Shown piece after piece: positions 51,135 through 60,092 of a stretch of 64,000 nucleotides of DNA (positions are counted from its first letter, which is position 1; each line of letters starts with the position of its first letter). The notes under the pieces are model-generated. The model saw only the letters and a program-made list of their open reading frames with translations. It had not been told where the DNA came from and did not search any database. Location of the stretch: contig NZ_JADBGI010000002.1 in NCBI RefSeq assembly GCF_014892575.1, positions 124,001 through 188,000 of the forward strand. The letters run 5' to 3'. Position numbers and translations under genes: made by a program. This stretch comes from Nocardiopsis coralli (lineage in GTDB: Bacteria > Actinomycetota > Actinomycetes > Streptosporangiales > Streptosporangiaceae).

Positions 51135-52343
51135 GTGACCGATCCGGGGCAGATCTTCACCCGGGACCTGTGCGAGACCGTGGGCCGCGAGGCCCTGACC
51201 ACACGCCTGTCCGAGGAGTTCTTCCTGGCCGACCTGGGCGCGGACGCGGTGCGCTCGCTGTTGACCTTCGAGGACCTCAACCATCTGCTCGCCACACGCT
51301 CGCCCGAGCCTCCGCGGCTGCGCCTGCACCGCGACGGGTCTCCGGTGCCGCTGGAGGCCTACACCGACCTGGCCTCGGAGTCGCGTTCCGCCCGGCGGGT
51401 GATCCGTCCGGAGTCGCTGTACGGGCAGTTGCGCAAGGGCGCGAGCCTGGTGCTGGACAGCATCGACCGCATGCATCCGCCGATCGGGGCGGCCGCCGAC
51501 GACCTGATGCGGCTGGTACGCGAGCGCGCGCAGGCGAACCTGTACCTGATCTGGGGTGAGTCGCGCGGTTTCGACACCCACTGGGACGACCACGACACGG
51601 TCATCGTGCAAGTGGCCGGCACCAAGCACTGGCAGGTGCACGGCCCGGGGTCGCGCCCGTTCCCGATGCGCAACGACACCGATCACAAGCACGGGCCGCC
51701 GCGGGGTGCCGACGGCGAGCTCTCCATGGTGTGGGAGGGCGTGCTGCGTCCGGGGCAGGCGATCCACGTGCCGCGCGGCTGGTGGCACACGGTGACCGGG
51801 ACCGGCGAGATGAGTATGCACCTGACCTTCGGGTTCACGCGGGCGACCGGGGTGGACTGGGCGGAGGCGCTGGTGCGGCGCCTGTACGAGGAGGAGGCCT
51901 TCCGCCGCGACCTGCCGCGGTTCGCCTCGCCCGAGCAGCGCCGCAAGCACCGGCACGTGCTGCTGTCGCGCCTGCTGGAGCTGGCCGAGGAGGGGGACCT
52001 GGACGCCTTCCTGGCCGAGCGGGACGGCCGGTTCCCGCGCCGGGCCTCCTACAGCCTGCCGTGGCCCGTGGAGGAGGGGCTGCCGCCGGAGGACGCCCGC
52101 GCGGAGTTCGTGCCGATCCTTCCGCCGCCCGTCACCCGCGAGGACGACGGGAAGGTGGCCCTGACGGTGGCCGGACGCCGGTACCGGTTCCCCGCGGTGG
52201 TGGAGCCGGTGCTCGAGGTGCTGGCCGAGGAGCGCTCGCTGACCGTGGGTGAACTGGGCGAACGCGCTGGTGTGGGCACCGAGACCGCCGCCCAGGCCGT
52301 CTCGGCCCTGGCCCGCCACCACCTGGTGCTCATCGGGACCTAG
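51135..52343 (+). CDS. JmjC/cupin (ROX-like) Fe(II)/2-oxoglutarate oxygenase
   Basis: 402 residues. The cupin core has the iron-binding facial triad His149-x-Asp151 (FDTHWDDHDTV) and His218 (HVPRGWWHTV), with VQVAGTKHWQVHGP between, as in Cupin_4/RoxA hydroxylases. A C-terminal winged-helix-like segment (LTVGELGERAGVGTETAAQ) matches the dimerisation/wHTH end of that family. RoxA-type enzymes hydroxylate ribosomal proteins, but this one lies beside a tiny acidic peptide gene, so the peptide is the likely substrate. The GTG at 51135 is chosen for its GGAGG 4 bases upstream. An in-frame ATG at 51060 overlapping the peptide stop would add 25 low-complexity residues. Confidence 0.88.
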   Translation: MTDPGQIFTRDLCETVGREALTTRLSEEFFLADLGADAVRSLLTFEDLNHLLATRSPEPPRLRLHRDGSPVPLEAYTDLASESRSARRVIRPESLYGQLRKGASLVLDSIDRMHPPIGAAADDLMRLVRERAQANLYLIWGESRGFDTHWDDHDTVIVQVAGTKHWQVHGPGSRPFPMRNDTDHKHGPPRGADGELSMVWEGVLRPGQAIHVPRGWWHTVTGTGEMSMHLTFGFTRATGVDWAEALVRRLYEEEAFRRDLPRFASPEQRRKHRHVLLSRLLELAEEGDLDAFLAERDGRFPRRASYSLPWPVEEGLPPEDARAEFVPILPPPVTREDDGKVALTVAGRRYRFPAVVEPVLEVLAEERSLTVGELGERAGVGTETAAQAVSALARHHLVLIGT

Positions 52344-52353
52344 CCCCGTGTGC

Positions 52354-52384
52354 GAGGGCCTGCGTGCGCCGCGCGCGGGCCCTC
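52354..52384. terminator. Hairpin between convergent JmjC and TetR genes
   Basis: GAGGGCC (52354-52360) pairs with GGCCCTC (52378-52384) around a GC-rich 17-base loop. It lies in the 72 bases between convergent stops. Confidence 0.45.
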
Positions 52385-52415
52385 CGCCCGAGAACCGCGC
52401 TTTCGTGCGTGCGCG

Positions 52416-53216
52416 TCAGGCCTGCGTGCGCGCCCGGGCGTGGGCCTCGATGCCGTCGAGGATGCGGTCGATCCCGAACCCGAGCCCTTCGGCGGGGCCT
52501 CCGACCTGGTCGGGGTCGTAACGCACATCGAACTCTTCATCCTCGGTCCCGAACCGCTCCAGGATCCCGGTGACCGTCGGGAACGCGGCCGGGTCCAGCA
52601 CGCCGAGCAGCCCCTGCGCCCAGGCGTTCTCGCTCTCTCCGATGGGTGTGCCCCGGCGTTCTGCCGCCTCCGACATCTCGATCTGCGTGCGCAGGGTCTC
52701 GCGCAGGACGGTGGAGAGCACGGTCAGCATCTGGAGCGAATCGAGCGGCCCCAGCCCGGAGGCGCAGATCTCGCGCAGCGCGGCCTCCATCCACCGGATC
52801 CCGTTGGGGCCACTGGGCGGGCCGGACACGGGCAGACTCACCATCCACGGGTGGGCTCGGTAGAGCGCGACCACCTCCTGGCACCACCGCTCCAGCCCGG
52901 CCCGCCAGTCGCCGTCCTCACGGGGACCGGGGGGCGTGGCGTCCATGGCGGCGTCGACCATGAGCAGGAGCAGGTCGTCCTTGCGCTCGACGTAGCGGTA
53001 CAGGGACATGGTCGTGTACCCCAGGGCCCCGGCCACACGCTGCATGGACACCGCGGCCAAGCCCTCGGTGTCGGCGAGGCGGACCGCGGCGGCCACGATC
53101 TCGCCCCGTGTGAGTTTGGGCCGCGGCCCCCTGCGCCCGCGGCCGGACGCGTGGTCGCCCCACAGGAGTCGGATCTCGTCGGTCGTGGAGGCCGGGGCCG
53201 GTTGCTCGCTCGTCAT
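52416..53216 (-). CDS. TetR-family transcriptional regulator
   Basis: A 266-residue repressor. The DNA-binding domain is KLTRGEIVAAAVRLADTEGL followed by VSMQRVAGALGYTTMSLYRYVERKDDLL, a clear helix-turn-helix. The larger-than-usual C-terminal ligand domain is of the kind paired with drug exporters. It is divergent from the DrrAB-type exporter genes across a 103-base region containing a split palindrome, so it very probably represses them. ATG 53216 has GGTGGA upstream. Confidence 0.92.
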   Translation of the reverse strand: MTSEQPAPASTTDEIRLLWGDHASGRGRRGPRPKLTRGEIVAAAVRLADTEGLAAVSMQRVAGALGYTTMSLYRYVERKDDLLLLMVDAAMDATPPGPREDGDWRAGLERWCQEVVALYRAHPWMVSLPVSGPPSGPNGIRWMEAALREICASGLGPLDSLQMLTVLSTVLRETLRTQIEMSEAAERRGTPIGESENAWAQGLLGVLDPAAFPTVTGILERFGTEDEEFDVRYDPDQVGGPAEGLGFGIDRILDGIEAHARARTQA

Positions 53217-53245
53217 GTTCCACCAGGGTCCGGTTCGGTTCGGCG

Positions 53246-53317
53246 TTGACACCATCCTAGTTCTGTGTACTACTTACACTAATAAGTATGCGACATATAC
53301 AGTTTATGGAGTACACA
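53246..53317 (+). promoter_or_regulatory. Divergent promoter and operator region, tetR / drrAB-type exporter
   Basis: TTGACA (53246-53251) with a weak TACTAC 16 bases on is a plausible promoter towards the exporter. TGTGTAC (53264-53270) and GTACACA (53311-53317) are exact inverted repeats about 40 bases apart. Between them lies an A/T-rich stretch with further dyads (AGTATGCGACATATAC). These are likely TetR operator half-sites. Confidence 0.5.
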
Positions 53318-53319
53318 TC

Positions 53320-54327
53320 ATGGCGCAGCCCACCCCGCCGACACCACCGGCCCCGGCCGTCCACGCCGAGGGGCTGACCAAGCGCTACGGCGCCGTCCGG
53401 GCCCTGGACGGCCTCGACCTGCACGCCGAACCCGGCACAGTCCTGGCGCTCCTGGGACCCAACGGCGCAGGCAAGACCACCGCCGTACGGACCCTGACGA
53501 CCCTCACCGCCCCCGACACCGGGTGGGCGCGCATCCACGGCCTGGACACGGTCGCGCGCGGCGACGAGGTACGCGCCCGCATCGGCCTGACCGGCCAGTA
53601 CGCGACCGTGGACGAGCTCCTCACCGGCCGCGAGAACCTGGAGATGTTCGCCCGCCTGCACGGGATGACGGCCACGGCGGCACGGGGGCGCGCCGAGGAC
53701 CTGCTCACCGAGTTCGACCTCACCGACGCCGCCGACCGGGGCGCGGCCACCTACTCCGGGGGCATGCGCCGGCGCCTCGACCTCGCAGTGAGCCTGCTCC
53801 GCGAACCGGACGTGCTGTTCCTGGACGAGCCCACCACCGGCCTCGACCCGCGCAGCCGCATGGGCGTGTGGGAGTCCGTGGCCGAACTGGTGCGCGGCGG
53901 CACCACCGTGCTGCTGACCACCCAGTACCTGGAGGAGGCCGACCGCCTCGCCGACCGGGTCACCGTGATCGACCACGGGCGCGCCGTCGCCGACGGGACC
54001 CCCGACGACCTGCGGGCCCGCGTGGGCGGTCTGCGCCTGGACGTGGCCGTGCACGACCCCGCCGACCTGGGCCGGGCCGCCGAGCTCCTGGGCGGGGCGC
54101 TGGGGGCCGCACCCACCGTCGACACCCGCGGCCTGCGTGTGGGCGTGCCGGTCACCGACCGGGTCCAGGCCCTGTTCCGCGCCGCCCGGGCCCTGGAGGA
54201 CATGGGCCCGCGCATCGCCGACCTCGACGTGCGCCGCCCGAGCCTGGACGAGGTCTTCCTGTCCCTGACCGGGCACGCGACCGCCCCGGCCGAGACCGAC
54301 GGCACCACCGTGGGGGCCACACGATGA
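53320..54327 (+). CDS. Drug-export ABC transporter ATP-binding protein, DrrA type
   Basis: A 335-residue ATPase of the daunorubicin-resistance family. Walker A GPNGAGKTT, signature YSGGMRRRLDLA, Walker B DVLFLDEPTTGLDP, and the DrrA C-terminal region (VDTRGLRVGVPV and RRPSLDEVFLSLTGH) that contacts its permease. GGAG lies 8 bases before the ATG. It overlaps the permease gene by 4 bases, so the two are translated together. The exported compound is unknown; the RiPP-like locus next door is one candidate source. Confidence 0.93.
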   Translation: MAQPTPPTPPAPAVHAEGLTKRYGAVRALDGLDLHAEPGTVLALLGPNGAGKTTAVRTLTTLTAPDTGWARIHGLDTVARGDEVRARIGLTGQYATVDELLTGRENLEMFARLHGMTATAARGRAEDLLTEFDLTDAADRGAATYSGGMRRRLDLAVSLLREPDVLFLDEPTTGLDPRSRMGVWESVAELVRGGTTVLLTTQYLEEADRLADRVTVIDHGRAVADGTPDDLRARVGGLRLDVAVHDPADLGRAAELLGGALGAAPTVDTRGLRVGVPVTDRVQALFRAARALEDMGPRIADLDVRRPSLDEVFLSLTGHATAPAETDGTTVGATR

Positions 54328-55172
54328 GCACCGCCACCGCACCTGCACCCGCACCGACCCGGCGCAGGACACCGCGGCAGGGACCGGCCAAGACGTGGTC
54401 GGACACGCTGACCCTGACCCGCCGCAACCTGCGGCACATGGCGCGCGAACCCTTCGAGCCGGCCATCGCGCTGAGCATGCCGGTACTCATGGTGCTGCTG
54501 TTCGGTTACGTGTTCGGCGGGGTGATGTCCCCGACCGGCGACGAGGCCGAGTACCGGGCCATGCTCGTGCCCGCGATGATCGCCATGGTCATGTTCTATG
54601 GGATCGCCGGAACCGCGACGGGGGTCGCCCGCGACACCTCGCTCGCGGTCATGAGCCGGTTCCGGACCCTGCCGATGTCGCCCGCCGCCCTGCTGTGGGC
54701 GCGGGTACTGACCGACATGCTCCGCGCCGTCGTGGAGATCGCGCTCCTGCTCGGGGTCGGCCTGCTCCTGGGATGGCGCGTGGAGTCGGACCCGGCCGGC
54801 GCGCTCGCGGCGATCGCGCTCCTGCTTCTGTTCCGGTTGTCACTGGTGTGCGCCGGGGTGCTGCTGGGACTCGTGGTACCGAACCCGGACGCGGCGAGCA
54901 TGCTCATCTACCCGCTGGCGTTCCCGATGACCGTGCTCTCGACCAGTTTCGTCCCGGCCCAGGCCATGCCGGACTGGTTGGCCCCCGTGGCCGAGTGGAA
55001 CCCGGTCTCGTCGCTGGTGACCGCCGCGCGCGAGCTGTTCGGGAACCCGTCGCTGCCCTCGGACGCCTGGCCGGCCGAACACGCCGTACTCGTGGCCGCC
55101 GTCGTCCCACTCCTCCTGATGGTGGTTGTGGTACCTCTGGCTCTGCGCCGCTTCGCCCGCCTCGGACGCTGA
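54324..55172 (+). CDS. Drug-export ABC transporter permease, DrrB type
   Basis: A 282-residue ABC-2 type permease with six hydrophobic segments after a short Pro/Arg-rich cytoplasmic start. The family block is RFRTLPMSPAALLWARVLTD. Later, FPMTVLSTSFVPAQAMPDWL and NPVSSLVTAARELFGNP are the standard DrrB C-terminal motifs. The ATG overlaps the drrA-type stop (ATGA). It forms an exporter with the preceding ATPase. Confidence 0.93.
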   Translation: MSTATAPAPAPTRRRTPRQGPAKTWSDTLTLTRRNLRHMAREPFEPAIALSMPVLMVLLFGYVFGGVMSPTGDEAEYRAMLVPAMIAMVMFYGIAGTATGVARDTSLAVMSRFRTLPMSPAALLWARVLTDMLRAVVEIALLLGVGLLLGWRVESDPAGALAAIALLLLFRLSLVCAGVLLGLVVPNPDAASMLIYPLAFPMTVLSTSFVPAQAMPDWLAPVAEWNPVSSLVTAARELFGNPSLPSDAWPAEHAVLVAAVVPLLLMVVVVPLALRRFARLGR

Positions 55173-55331
55173 CCGCAGCCCCGGGCGGGATCGCGTCCCG
55201 CAGGCGCGCGCTCGGGGCTCCCTCTTCGCTCCCCGGCACGCTGCCCGGGCCGTGCGTATCCGCTCACCTGCCCGGATCCACAACGGATCCGAACGGATCG
55301 GGGCGGACACGCATTGCCCGGGCCGAGCCCG

Positions 55332-55350
55332 TTAGGGTAGCCTCACTTAA
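55332..55350. promoter_or_regulatory. DtxR/IdeR-type iron box upstream of the fhuF-like gene
   Basis: TTAGGGTAGCCTCACTTAA matches 15 of 19 positions of TTAGGTTAGGCTAACCTAA. It lies 90 bases before the start codon, where it should confer iron repression together with the siderophore operon at 14 kb. Confidence 0.82.
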
Positions 55351-55440
55351 GAGGCGCAGATGTACCCGCCGCTCCGGAGGTAACTGCGACCACATCACCC
55401 CCGGACATGACGGCATCATGCGACGAAGGGCAGGTCCGCG

Positions 55441-56301
55441 GTGACACCACAGCCGATCGCCACGCTGCACGAAGCGTGCGCCACGCTGAAGTTCGCCCCG
55501 CTCCCCGACCTGGTCGAGGCGGGCCGACCGCAGGCACCGGCCCCGGCCGACGTGCAGTGGCACAGCGCCGCGTCCATGGCCGAGCAGGGCTGGATCCCGG
55601 TCCTGTTCGACAAGCTCCGTACCGAGCACGGCCCCGGGCACAACCTGCCCGCCGCCACCAACTTCCTGCGGGTGACCCTGCGCGAGCCGATCTTCCTCGC
55701 CGCTGCCTCGCTCTACCTCACCGGACGCGCCCCGCTCATCGACGCGCACACGCTCCGCCTGCCCTGGCACACCGACCGTTCCGAGTTCGGCCGGCCCGCC
55801 GTGGTCGGCGCGCGCTGGGCGGTCCTGCCCGACGACCCCGCCGCCGACGACGCCGACACCGTGGTCGCCCGCGACGAGGACGAGCAGTTCACGATGGCGG
55901 GCGAGGCGGTCTTCTCGGCCTTCGCGCCGATCGTGGACGAGGTGCACCGGCACTCGCGCTCGGGCAAGCGCACCCTGTGGGGCTGGGTGCTCGACACACT
56001 GCACTTCTACATGCTCAACCCGGCCCGGTTCCTTGGCCGCGACGCCGAGGCCGCCTGGGAGAGCGCCACCCGTCTGGGCGACGCCGTGGTCGCTGCCGGG
56101 GCCGTCACCCGCAAGCGCCCGCGCCTGTTCCCCTTCGCCCCCGAGCACCCGCGGGGCACCTGGGCGGTGCGAGGCACCTGCTGCTTCGACTACAAGGGCG
56201 ACCCCGAGCACGGCTACTGCACGACGTGCCCGCTCAAGTGCGACGCCGAGCGGCAGCAGGACCTCTCGGAGTGGCTGCGCGACCCGGCGCTGGCACCCTG
56301 A
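55441..56301 (+). CDS. Siderophore ferric-iron reductase, FhuF-like
   Basis: A 286-residue protein of the FhuF family, which reduces and releases iron from imported ferric siderophores in the cytoplasm. The C-terminal [2Fe-2S] motif is Cys247-Cys248, Cys260 and Cys263 (TCCFDYKGDPEHGYCTTC), with a further Cys267. Spacing CC-x11-C-x2-C is one residue longer than the classical form. An iron box 90 bases upstream links it to the dhb/NRPS genes about 40 kb away. The GTG at 55441 follows GAAGGGCAGG. Confidence 0.87.
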   Translation: MTPQPIATLHEACATLKFAPLPDLVEAGRPQAPAPADVQWHSAASMAEQGWIPVLFDKLRTEHGPGHNLPAATNFLRVTLREPIFLAAASLYLTGRAPLIDAHTLRLPWHTDRSEFGRPAVVGARWAVLPDDPAADDADTVVARDEDEQFTMAGEAVFSAFAPIVDEVHRHSRSGKRTLWGWVLDTLHFYMLNPARFLGRDAEAAWESATRLGDAVVAAGAVTRKRPRLFPFAPEHPRGTWAVRGTCCFDYKGDPEHGYCTTCPLKCDAERQQDLSEWLRDPALAP

Positions 56302-56320
56302 GGGACCGGCACACAGCATC

Positions 56321-56352
56321 GGGCCCCGGAACCGTCGACGGTTCCGGGGCCC
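56321..56352. terminator. Perfect 32-bp palindrome, bidirectional terminator
   Basis: Bases 56321-56352 are an exact palindrome whose halves, 56321-56336 and 56337-56352, are reverse complements. It lies between convergent stops of the fhuF-like gene and the proline-rich protein. Confidence 0.75.
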
Positions 56353-56382
56353 TGTCGTGTGCGCGGCCGGTGGTGCGCCGGG

Positions 56383-57792
56383 TCAGTTGACCGGTACCTC
56401 CAGGGGCTGTCGGCCGATCGGCGCGAAGACCACCCGCTCCGGCGTCAGGCTGCCCTCCACGGTGACCGCCCCGCTGGTGGCCTGGCCCGGGGACAGCGTC
56501 TCGGCGCCGATCTCGTTCTCGTCCATGCCCACCCCCGTGCGGCTCGAGTGGTTCTGGCCGTCGTCGTCGACCACCGTGAAGTAGAGCGGGTTGACGTCGA
56601 CCTGTTCCTCGCTGTTGTTGGTCACGCTCACGTCCACGCTCGTGTACTCCCCGCCGTTGTAGAGCGGGCTGGGCACGAAGTCGGCGTCCTCCGCGGTGAT
56701 GTCGGTGCCCTCGATGGGGGGCTCGTCGGTCGGCCAGGGGTCCTCGCTGGTGGGCTCCTCCGCGGTCGGGGAGGTGTCGGAGACGGTGAACATCGCCAGC
56801 GCCATGCACCCGCCGGCCACCAGCATGAGCAGCAGTGCCACGCCGCACCCGATGCCGAGGATCTTGCCCCAGGGCGTGGGCGCGGGATCGGGCCGTGTGT
56901 AACCGCCGGGCGGGTAGCCGTATCCCCCGGCGGCGTAGGTGCCCGGCGGGTAGTTGCCGGGAGGGCCGGGCGGGTAGATGCCCCCGCTCCCGTACCCCGG
57001 CTGGGGGCCGGAGCCCGCGTAGCTCCCCGCGCCCATGCCGGGCACGTTCGTCTCCCCGTACCCGGGCGCGTACCCTGCGTGTTCGTAACCGGCCTGATCG
57101 AGCCCGCTGGGGCCCTCGGACAGTTCCCCGGAGTTGCGGACCGGTTCGGGTGGCCCCCCGGTGGGGTGCCCGCCGGGCGGATACCACCCGGGTTGCCCCC
57201 CGGACGGCTGAGCGGGCCCCTGTCCCGGCGGGTACCCGAAGGGATCCTGTCCCCCGGGGCCGCCGTAGGGGCCCTGGGCGCCGGGGGCGGCAGGACCCCC
57301 GTGGCTCTGGTACGGGTCGCCGTGGAACTTCTCGGAGCCGCCCTCAGAGGACGGGCCCCCGGGCGGGCGAGGGCCTCCACTGTGCCCGGAACCCAGGTAG
57401 GGGTCCCCCTGAGCCTTGTAGGGGCCCCCTGGTACCGGCGGCGGGGCGAAGGCCGGGTGGGAGCCCTCCACCGGCGGGCGGCCGTACCCGCTCCCCTGCG
57501 GCGCGTCCCCGCGGTACGGCGGGGATTCGTGCGGGGGCTCCCCCGGCGGCTGCGGTCCGCCCCGCATCGGGTCGCCGGGATCACCGGGCCGCCACTCCTC
57601 GGGCGGGTGACGGTCCACGGGCGGATCGTGGTGGGGGAAACGGTGGGGTGGTTCGCCCGGCGGCTGCGCGCCTCCGGACATGGGATCGCCGGCGTCACCG
57701 GGACGCCATTCCTCAGGCGGATGGTGGTCGACCGGGTCCTGTTCCCGATCCGGTTCTCTGCCTCGCCCGTCCTCGGGTCCCCGCTCGGTCAC
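56383..57792 (-). CDS. Proline-rich membrane protein with C-terminal DUF4352-like domain
   Basis: A 469-residue protein. The first 300 residues are Pro/Gly/Tyr-rich cytoplasmic sequence, with two near-identical blocks near the start (HPPEEWRPGDAGDPM and HPPEEWRPGDPGDPM). One membrane helix follows (ILGIGCGVALLLMLVAGGCM) and then an extracellular immunoglobulin-like domain: YTSVDVSVTNNSEEQVDVNP and TSGAVTVEGSLTPERVVF. That domain resembles DUF4352/telomeric-repeat-binding-like domains common in actinobacterial surface proteins. The GTG start has GGAGG 5 bases upstream. Function is unknown. Confidence 0.85.
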   Translation of the reverse strand: MTERGPEDGRGREPDREQDPVDHHPPEEWRPGDAGDPMSGGAQPPGEPPHRFPHHDPPVDRHPPEEWRPGDPGDPMRGGPQPPGEPPHESPPYRGDAPQGSGYGRPPVEGSHPAFAPPPVPGGPYKAQGDPYLGSGHSGGPRPPGGPSSEGGSEKFHGDPYQSHGGPAAPGAQGPYGGPGGQDPFGYPPGQGPAQPSGGQPGWYPPGGHPTGGPPEPVRNSGELSEGPSGLDQAGYEHAGYAPGYGETNVPGMGAGSYAGSGPQPGYGSGGIYPPGPPGNYPPGTYAAGGYGYPPGGYTRPDPAPTPWGKILGIGCGVALLLMLVAGGCMALAMFTVSDTSPTAEEPTSEDPWPTDEPPIEGTDITAEDADFVPSPLYNGGEYTSVDVSVTNNSEEQVDVNPLYFTVVDDDGQNHSSRTGVGMDENEIGAETLSPGQATSGAVTVEGSLTPERVVFAPIGRQPLEVPVN

Positions 57793-57912
57793 CGTTCCTC
57801 CCCCAGATCGCGTCCGGGCCGGTCAGCCCGGCGGGCGGCGCGCGCCCTCAACCGCACGGTAACCGTGGGTGAGGTCGACACAGGGCAGGAAAGAGGGCGT
57901 TTCCGGTAAAGG

Positions 57913-59196
57913 TCAGGCCGCGTTCGTGTCGCCCGTGTCAGCGCCCCGCCCCGCGGTGATGAGGGTCCGCACGGCGAGGACGAACACCGGGAGGGTGAAC
58001 AGGGCGGCGAAGAGGTTGAGCCCGCCGAACCCGGCCTGGGACAGCACGAAGCCGGAGAGCCCGCCTGCCGCCGCGCCGCCCAGGTTCATCACCAGGTCGC
58101 TGATGCCCTGGACGCGGGGCCGGACCTCGGCCGACAGGGACTCCGCCAGCAGCGCGGTGCCCGAGACCAGCCCGAAGGACCACCCGAGCCCGAGCAGCAC
58201 CAGCCCCGTGGTCACCCACACCTCGTCGTGGCCGGCGGTGCCGGAGACCGCGGCGGCCGCCACGAGGATCCCCTGTCCGGTGAGCAGCATCGGGACCCGG
58301 CCCAGGCGGTCGGTGAGCCAGCCGACGACCGGGGACAGCGCGTACATCCCGGCGATGTGCAGGGAGATGGTCAGGCCGATGACGGTCAGCGCGGCCCCGT
58401 GGTGGGACATGTGCACGGGGGTCATCGTCATGACGGCGACCATCACGGTGTGGCTGGCGACGATCCCCACCACCGCGAGCAGCGCGCCGGGGCTCGCCGC
58501 GACCACACGGAGGGCACCGGGAACCGAGAGCTTCGCCGAGGCCGGGACGCCACCGGTCTGCGGGCGGGTGGCCAGGAGCAGCGGGTCCGGGCGCAGGAGC
58601 ACGGTGGTCAGGACCGCGCCGACCGCCATGCCCGCCGTGGTCGCCAGGACCGGACCCAGGAGGTCGGGCAGGCCGAGCGCCCGGGCGAGCGGCGCGGTCG
58701 GGCCGACCAGGTTGGGGCCGAGCACGGCGCCGACGGTGGTCGCCCAGACCACGATCGACAGGTCGCGGGCGCGTGTGCGTTCGGTGGCCAGGTCGGCGGC
58801 GGCGTGACGGGCCTGGAGGTTGGTGGCGGTGCCCGCGCCCACGAGCAGCATGGCGGCCAGGAAGAGCACGAAGCTCTCCAGCACGGTCGCCGCCATGACG
58901 GCGGTGCCGCCCAGCGCGCCCAGGGCCCATCCGGCGGCCAGGCCGGGGCGGCGTCCGCGGCGTGCGGCGAGGGAGGCCAGGGGCAGGGCGAAGACCGCTG
59001 CCCCGAGCGTGATCATGGTGGTGGCCATGCCCGACCAGGTGTCGGACCCGGACAGTTCCAGGGCAAGGAGCGCACCGACCGCGAGCATCGCGCCCATGCC
59101 GATACCGCCGGCGATCTGCGTCAGGCCCAGGACCAGGACCGTACGGCGCTGGACCCCGGCTGTGTCACGCACCGGTCCTGTCGTCTCGGCCGACAC
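57913..59196 (-). CDS. Major facilitator superfamily transporter
   Basis: About 427 residues with 12 predicted membrane segments. The signature between segments 2 and 3 is LASLAARRGRRPG, and its second-half counterpart is GWLTDRLGRVP. No periplasmic-binding or sugar motif allows a substrate call; the drug-efflux group is most likely. GTG 59196 is used because a G-rich ribosome-like site precedes it. ATG 59217 is an alternative. Confidence 0.88.
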   Translation of the reverse strand: MSAETTGPVRDTAGVQRRTVLVLGLTQIAGGIGMGAMLAVGALLALELSGSDTWSGMATTMITLGAAVFALPLASLAARRGRRPGLAAGWALGALGGTAVMAATVLESFVLFLAAMLLVGAGTATNLQARHAAADLATERTRARDLSIVVWATTVGAVLGPNLVGPTAPLARALGLPDLLGPVLATTAGMAVGAVLTTVLLRPDPLLLATRPQTGGVPASAKLSVPGALRVVAASPGALLAVVGIVASHTVMVAVMTMTPVHMSHHGAALTVIGLTISLHIAGMYALSPVVGWLTDRLGRVPMLLTGQGILVAAAAVSGTAGHDEVWVTTGLVLLGLGWSFGLVSGTALLAESLSAEVRPRVQGISDLVMNLGGAAAGGLSGFVLSQAGFGGLNLFAALFTLPVFVLAVRTLITAGRGADTGDTNAA

Positions 59197-59251
59197 CGCC
59201 CCACCCCTCACATGCATCCCATCAACGGACGAACCGTAGTGTTCCACACCC

Positions 59252-59515
59252 TCACACACGGGGGCGCGGGGCGGGGGTGCGGCCGCGGCCGTAGCGCCAC
59301 CACAGGTATCCGTGCATGCGTTCGACGTAGCGCATCTCGGAGTAGAGGGTGTCGGGGTCCTCGGCCCGGATCACCACACCCTCGCGGGGGACGACGGGCC
59401 AGCAGGCGAAGGCCCAGAAGCAACGGGTGTAGGGGCCCCACAGGACCACCCACGCACCCTGCTTCTGCCATTCGACGTACTCGGCGACCCGCCGTCCCTC
59501 GTCCGCTGTGTCCAT
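59252..59515 (-). CDS. Small conserved hypothetical protein
   Basis: 87 residues, rich in Trp (eight) and Tyr: EYVEWQKQGAWVVLWGPYTR, AFACWPVVPREG, then LWWRYGRGRTPAPRPR at the C terminus. The density of aromatics and strong codon bias support a real protein. No family is recognised. It ends 55 bases before the MFS start on the same strand. Confidence 0.6.
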   Translation of the reverse strand: MDTADEGRRVAEYVEWQKQGAWVVLWGPYTRCFWAFACWPVVPREGVVIRAEDPDTLYSEMRYVERMHGYLWWRYGRGRTPAPRPRV

Positions 59516-59622
59516 ACCGACCGGGGACCTACCCTCGGGCGGTTCGCCCCGATCCGACCGGAACCGGCCAGCCTGTGGGGTTGCGCCCGGGGGCGGTGTC
59601 CCCCGTGTCGGCGTCCTCCGGG

Positions 59623-60030
59623 TCAGCGTCCGGCGACCAGCGTGGTGTCACCAGGGACCGGCTCACCCGGGTCGTTGCCGATCTTGACGATGCGGTTGCC
59701 GCGGTCCACGTGCACGACGTTCTGGCGGTGCTCGGCGCGCTCGGCCTCCTCGACCTGCGCGTAACCGATGATGATGACCAGGTCGCCGGGGCTGACCAGG
59801 TGTGCGGCGGCGCCGTTGATGCCGATGACGCCGCTGCCCCGCTCCCCCACGAGGGCGTAGGTGACCAGGCGGGCGCCGTTGTCGATGTCGACGATGTGGA
59901 CCTGTTCGCCGTCGACGATGTCGGCGGCCTCCATCAGGTCGGCGTCGATGGTCACCGATCCGACGTAGTGCAGGTCGGCCTGGGTGACGGTGGCTCGGTG
60001 GATCTTGCCGTTCATGAGAGTGCGCAGCAC
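59623..60030 (-). CDS. panD: Aspartate 1-decarboxylase (precursor)
   Basis: A 135-residue pyruvoyl enzyme making beta-alanine for pantothenate and Co[21 protein letters not shown] contains the self-cleavage site Gly24-Ser25, Ser25 becoming the pyruvoyl group. [12 protein letters not shown] and [14 protein letters not shown] with IIIGYAQ complete the fold. The GTG at 60030 gives the standard N terminus (VLRTLMNGK), with AGAGG about 9 bases upstream. It stands apart from other pantothenate genes. Confidence 0.95.
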   Translation of the reverse strand: MLRTLMNGKIHRATVTQADLHYVGSVTIDADLMEAADIVDGEQVHIVDIDNGARLVTYALVGERGSGVIGINGAAAHLVSPGDLVIIIGYAQVEEAERAEHRQNVVHVDRGNRIVKIGNDPGEPVPGDTTLVAGR

Positions 60031-60092
60031 AGCTCGGGCCTCTTTTCGGGTGGTGTACGGATTACAGGCCCCCGCGGGGGTCCCGTGCCCTG

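Noticed and set aside
48627..52322. A minus-strand frame of 1231 codons opposite the peptidase, peptide and JmjC genes
   Set aside because: No recognisable domain; His/Arg/Gly-rich composition; the plus strand holds complete catalytic motifs.
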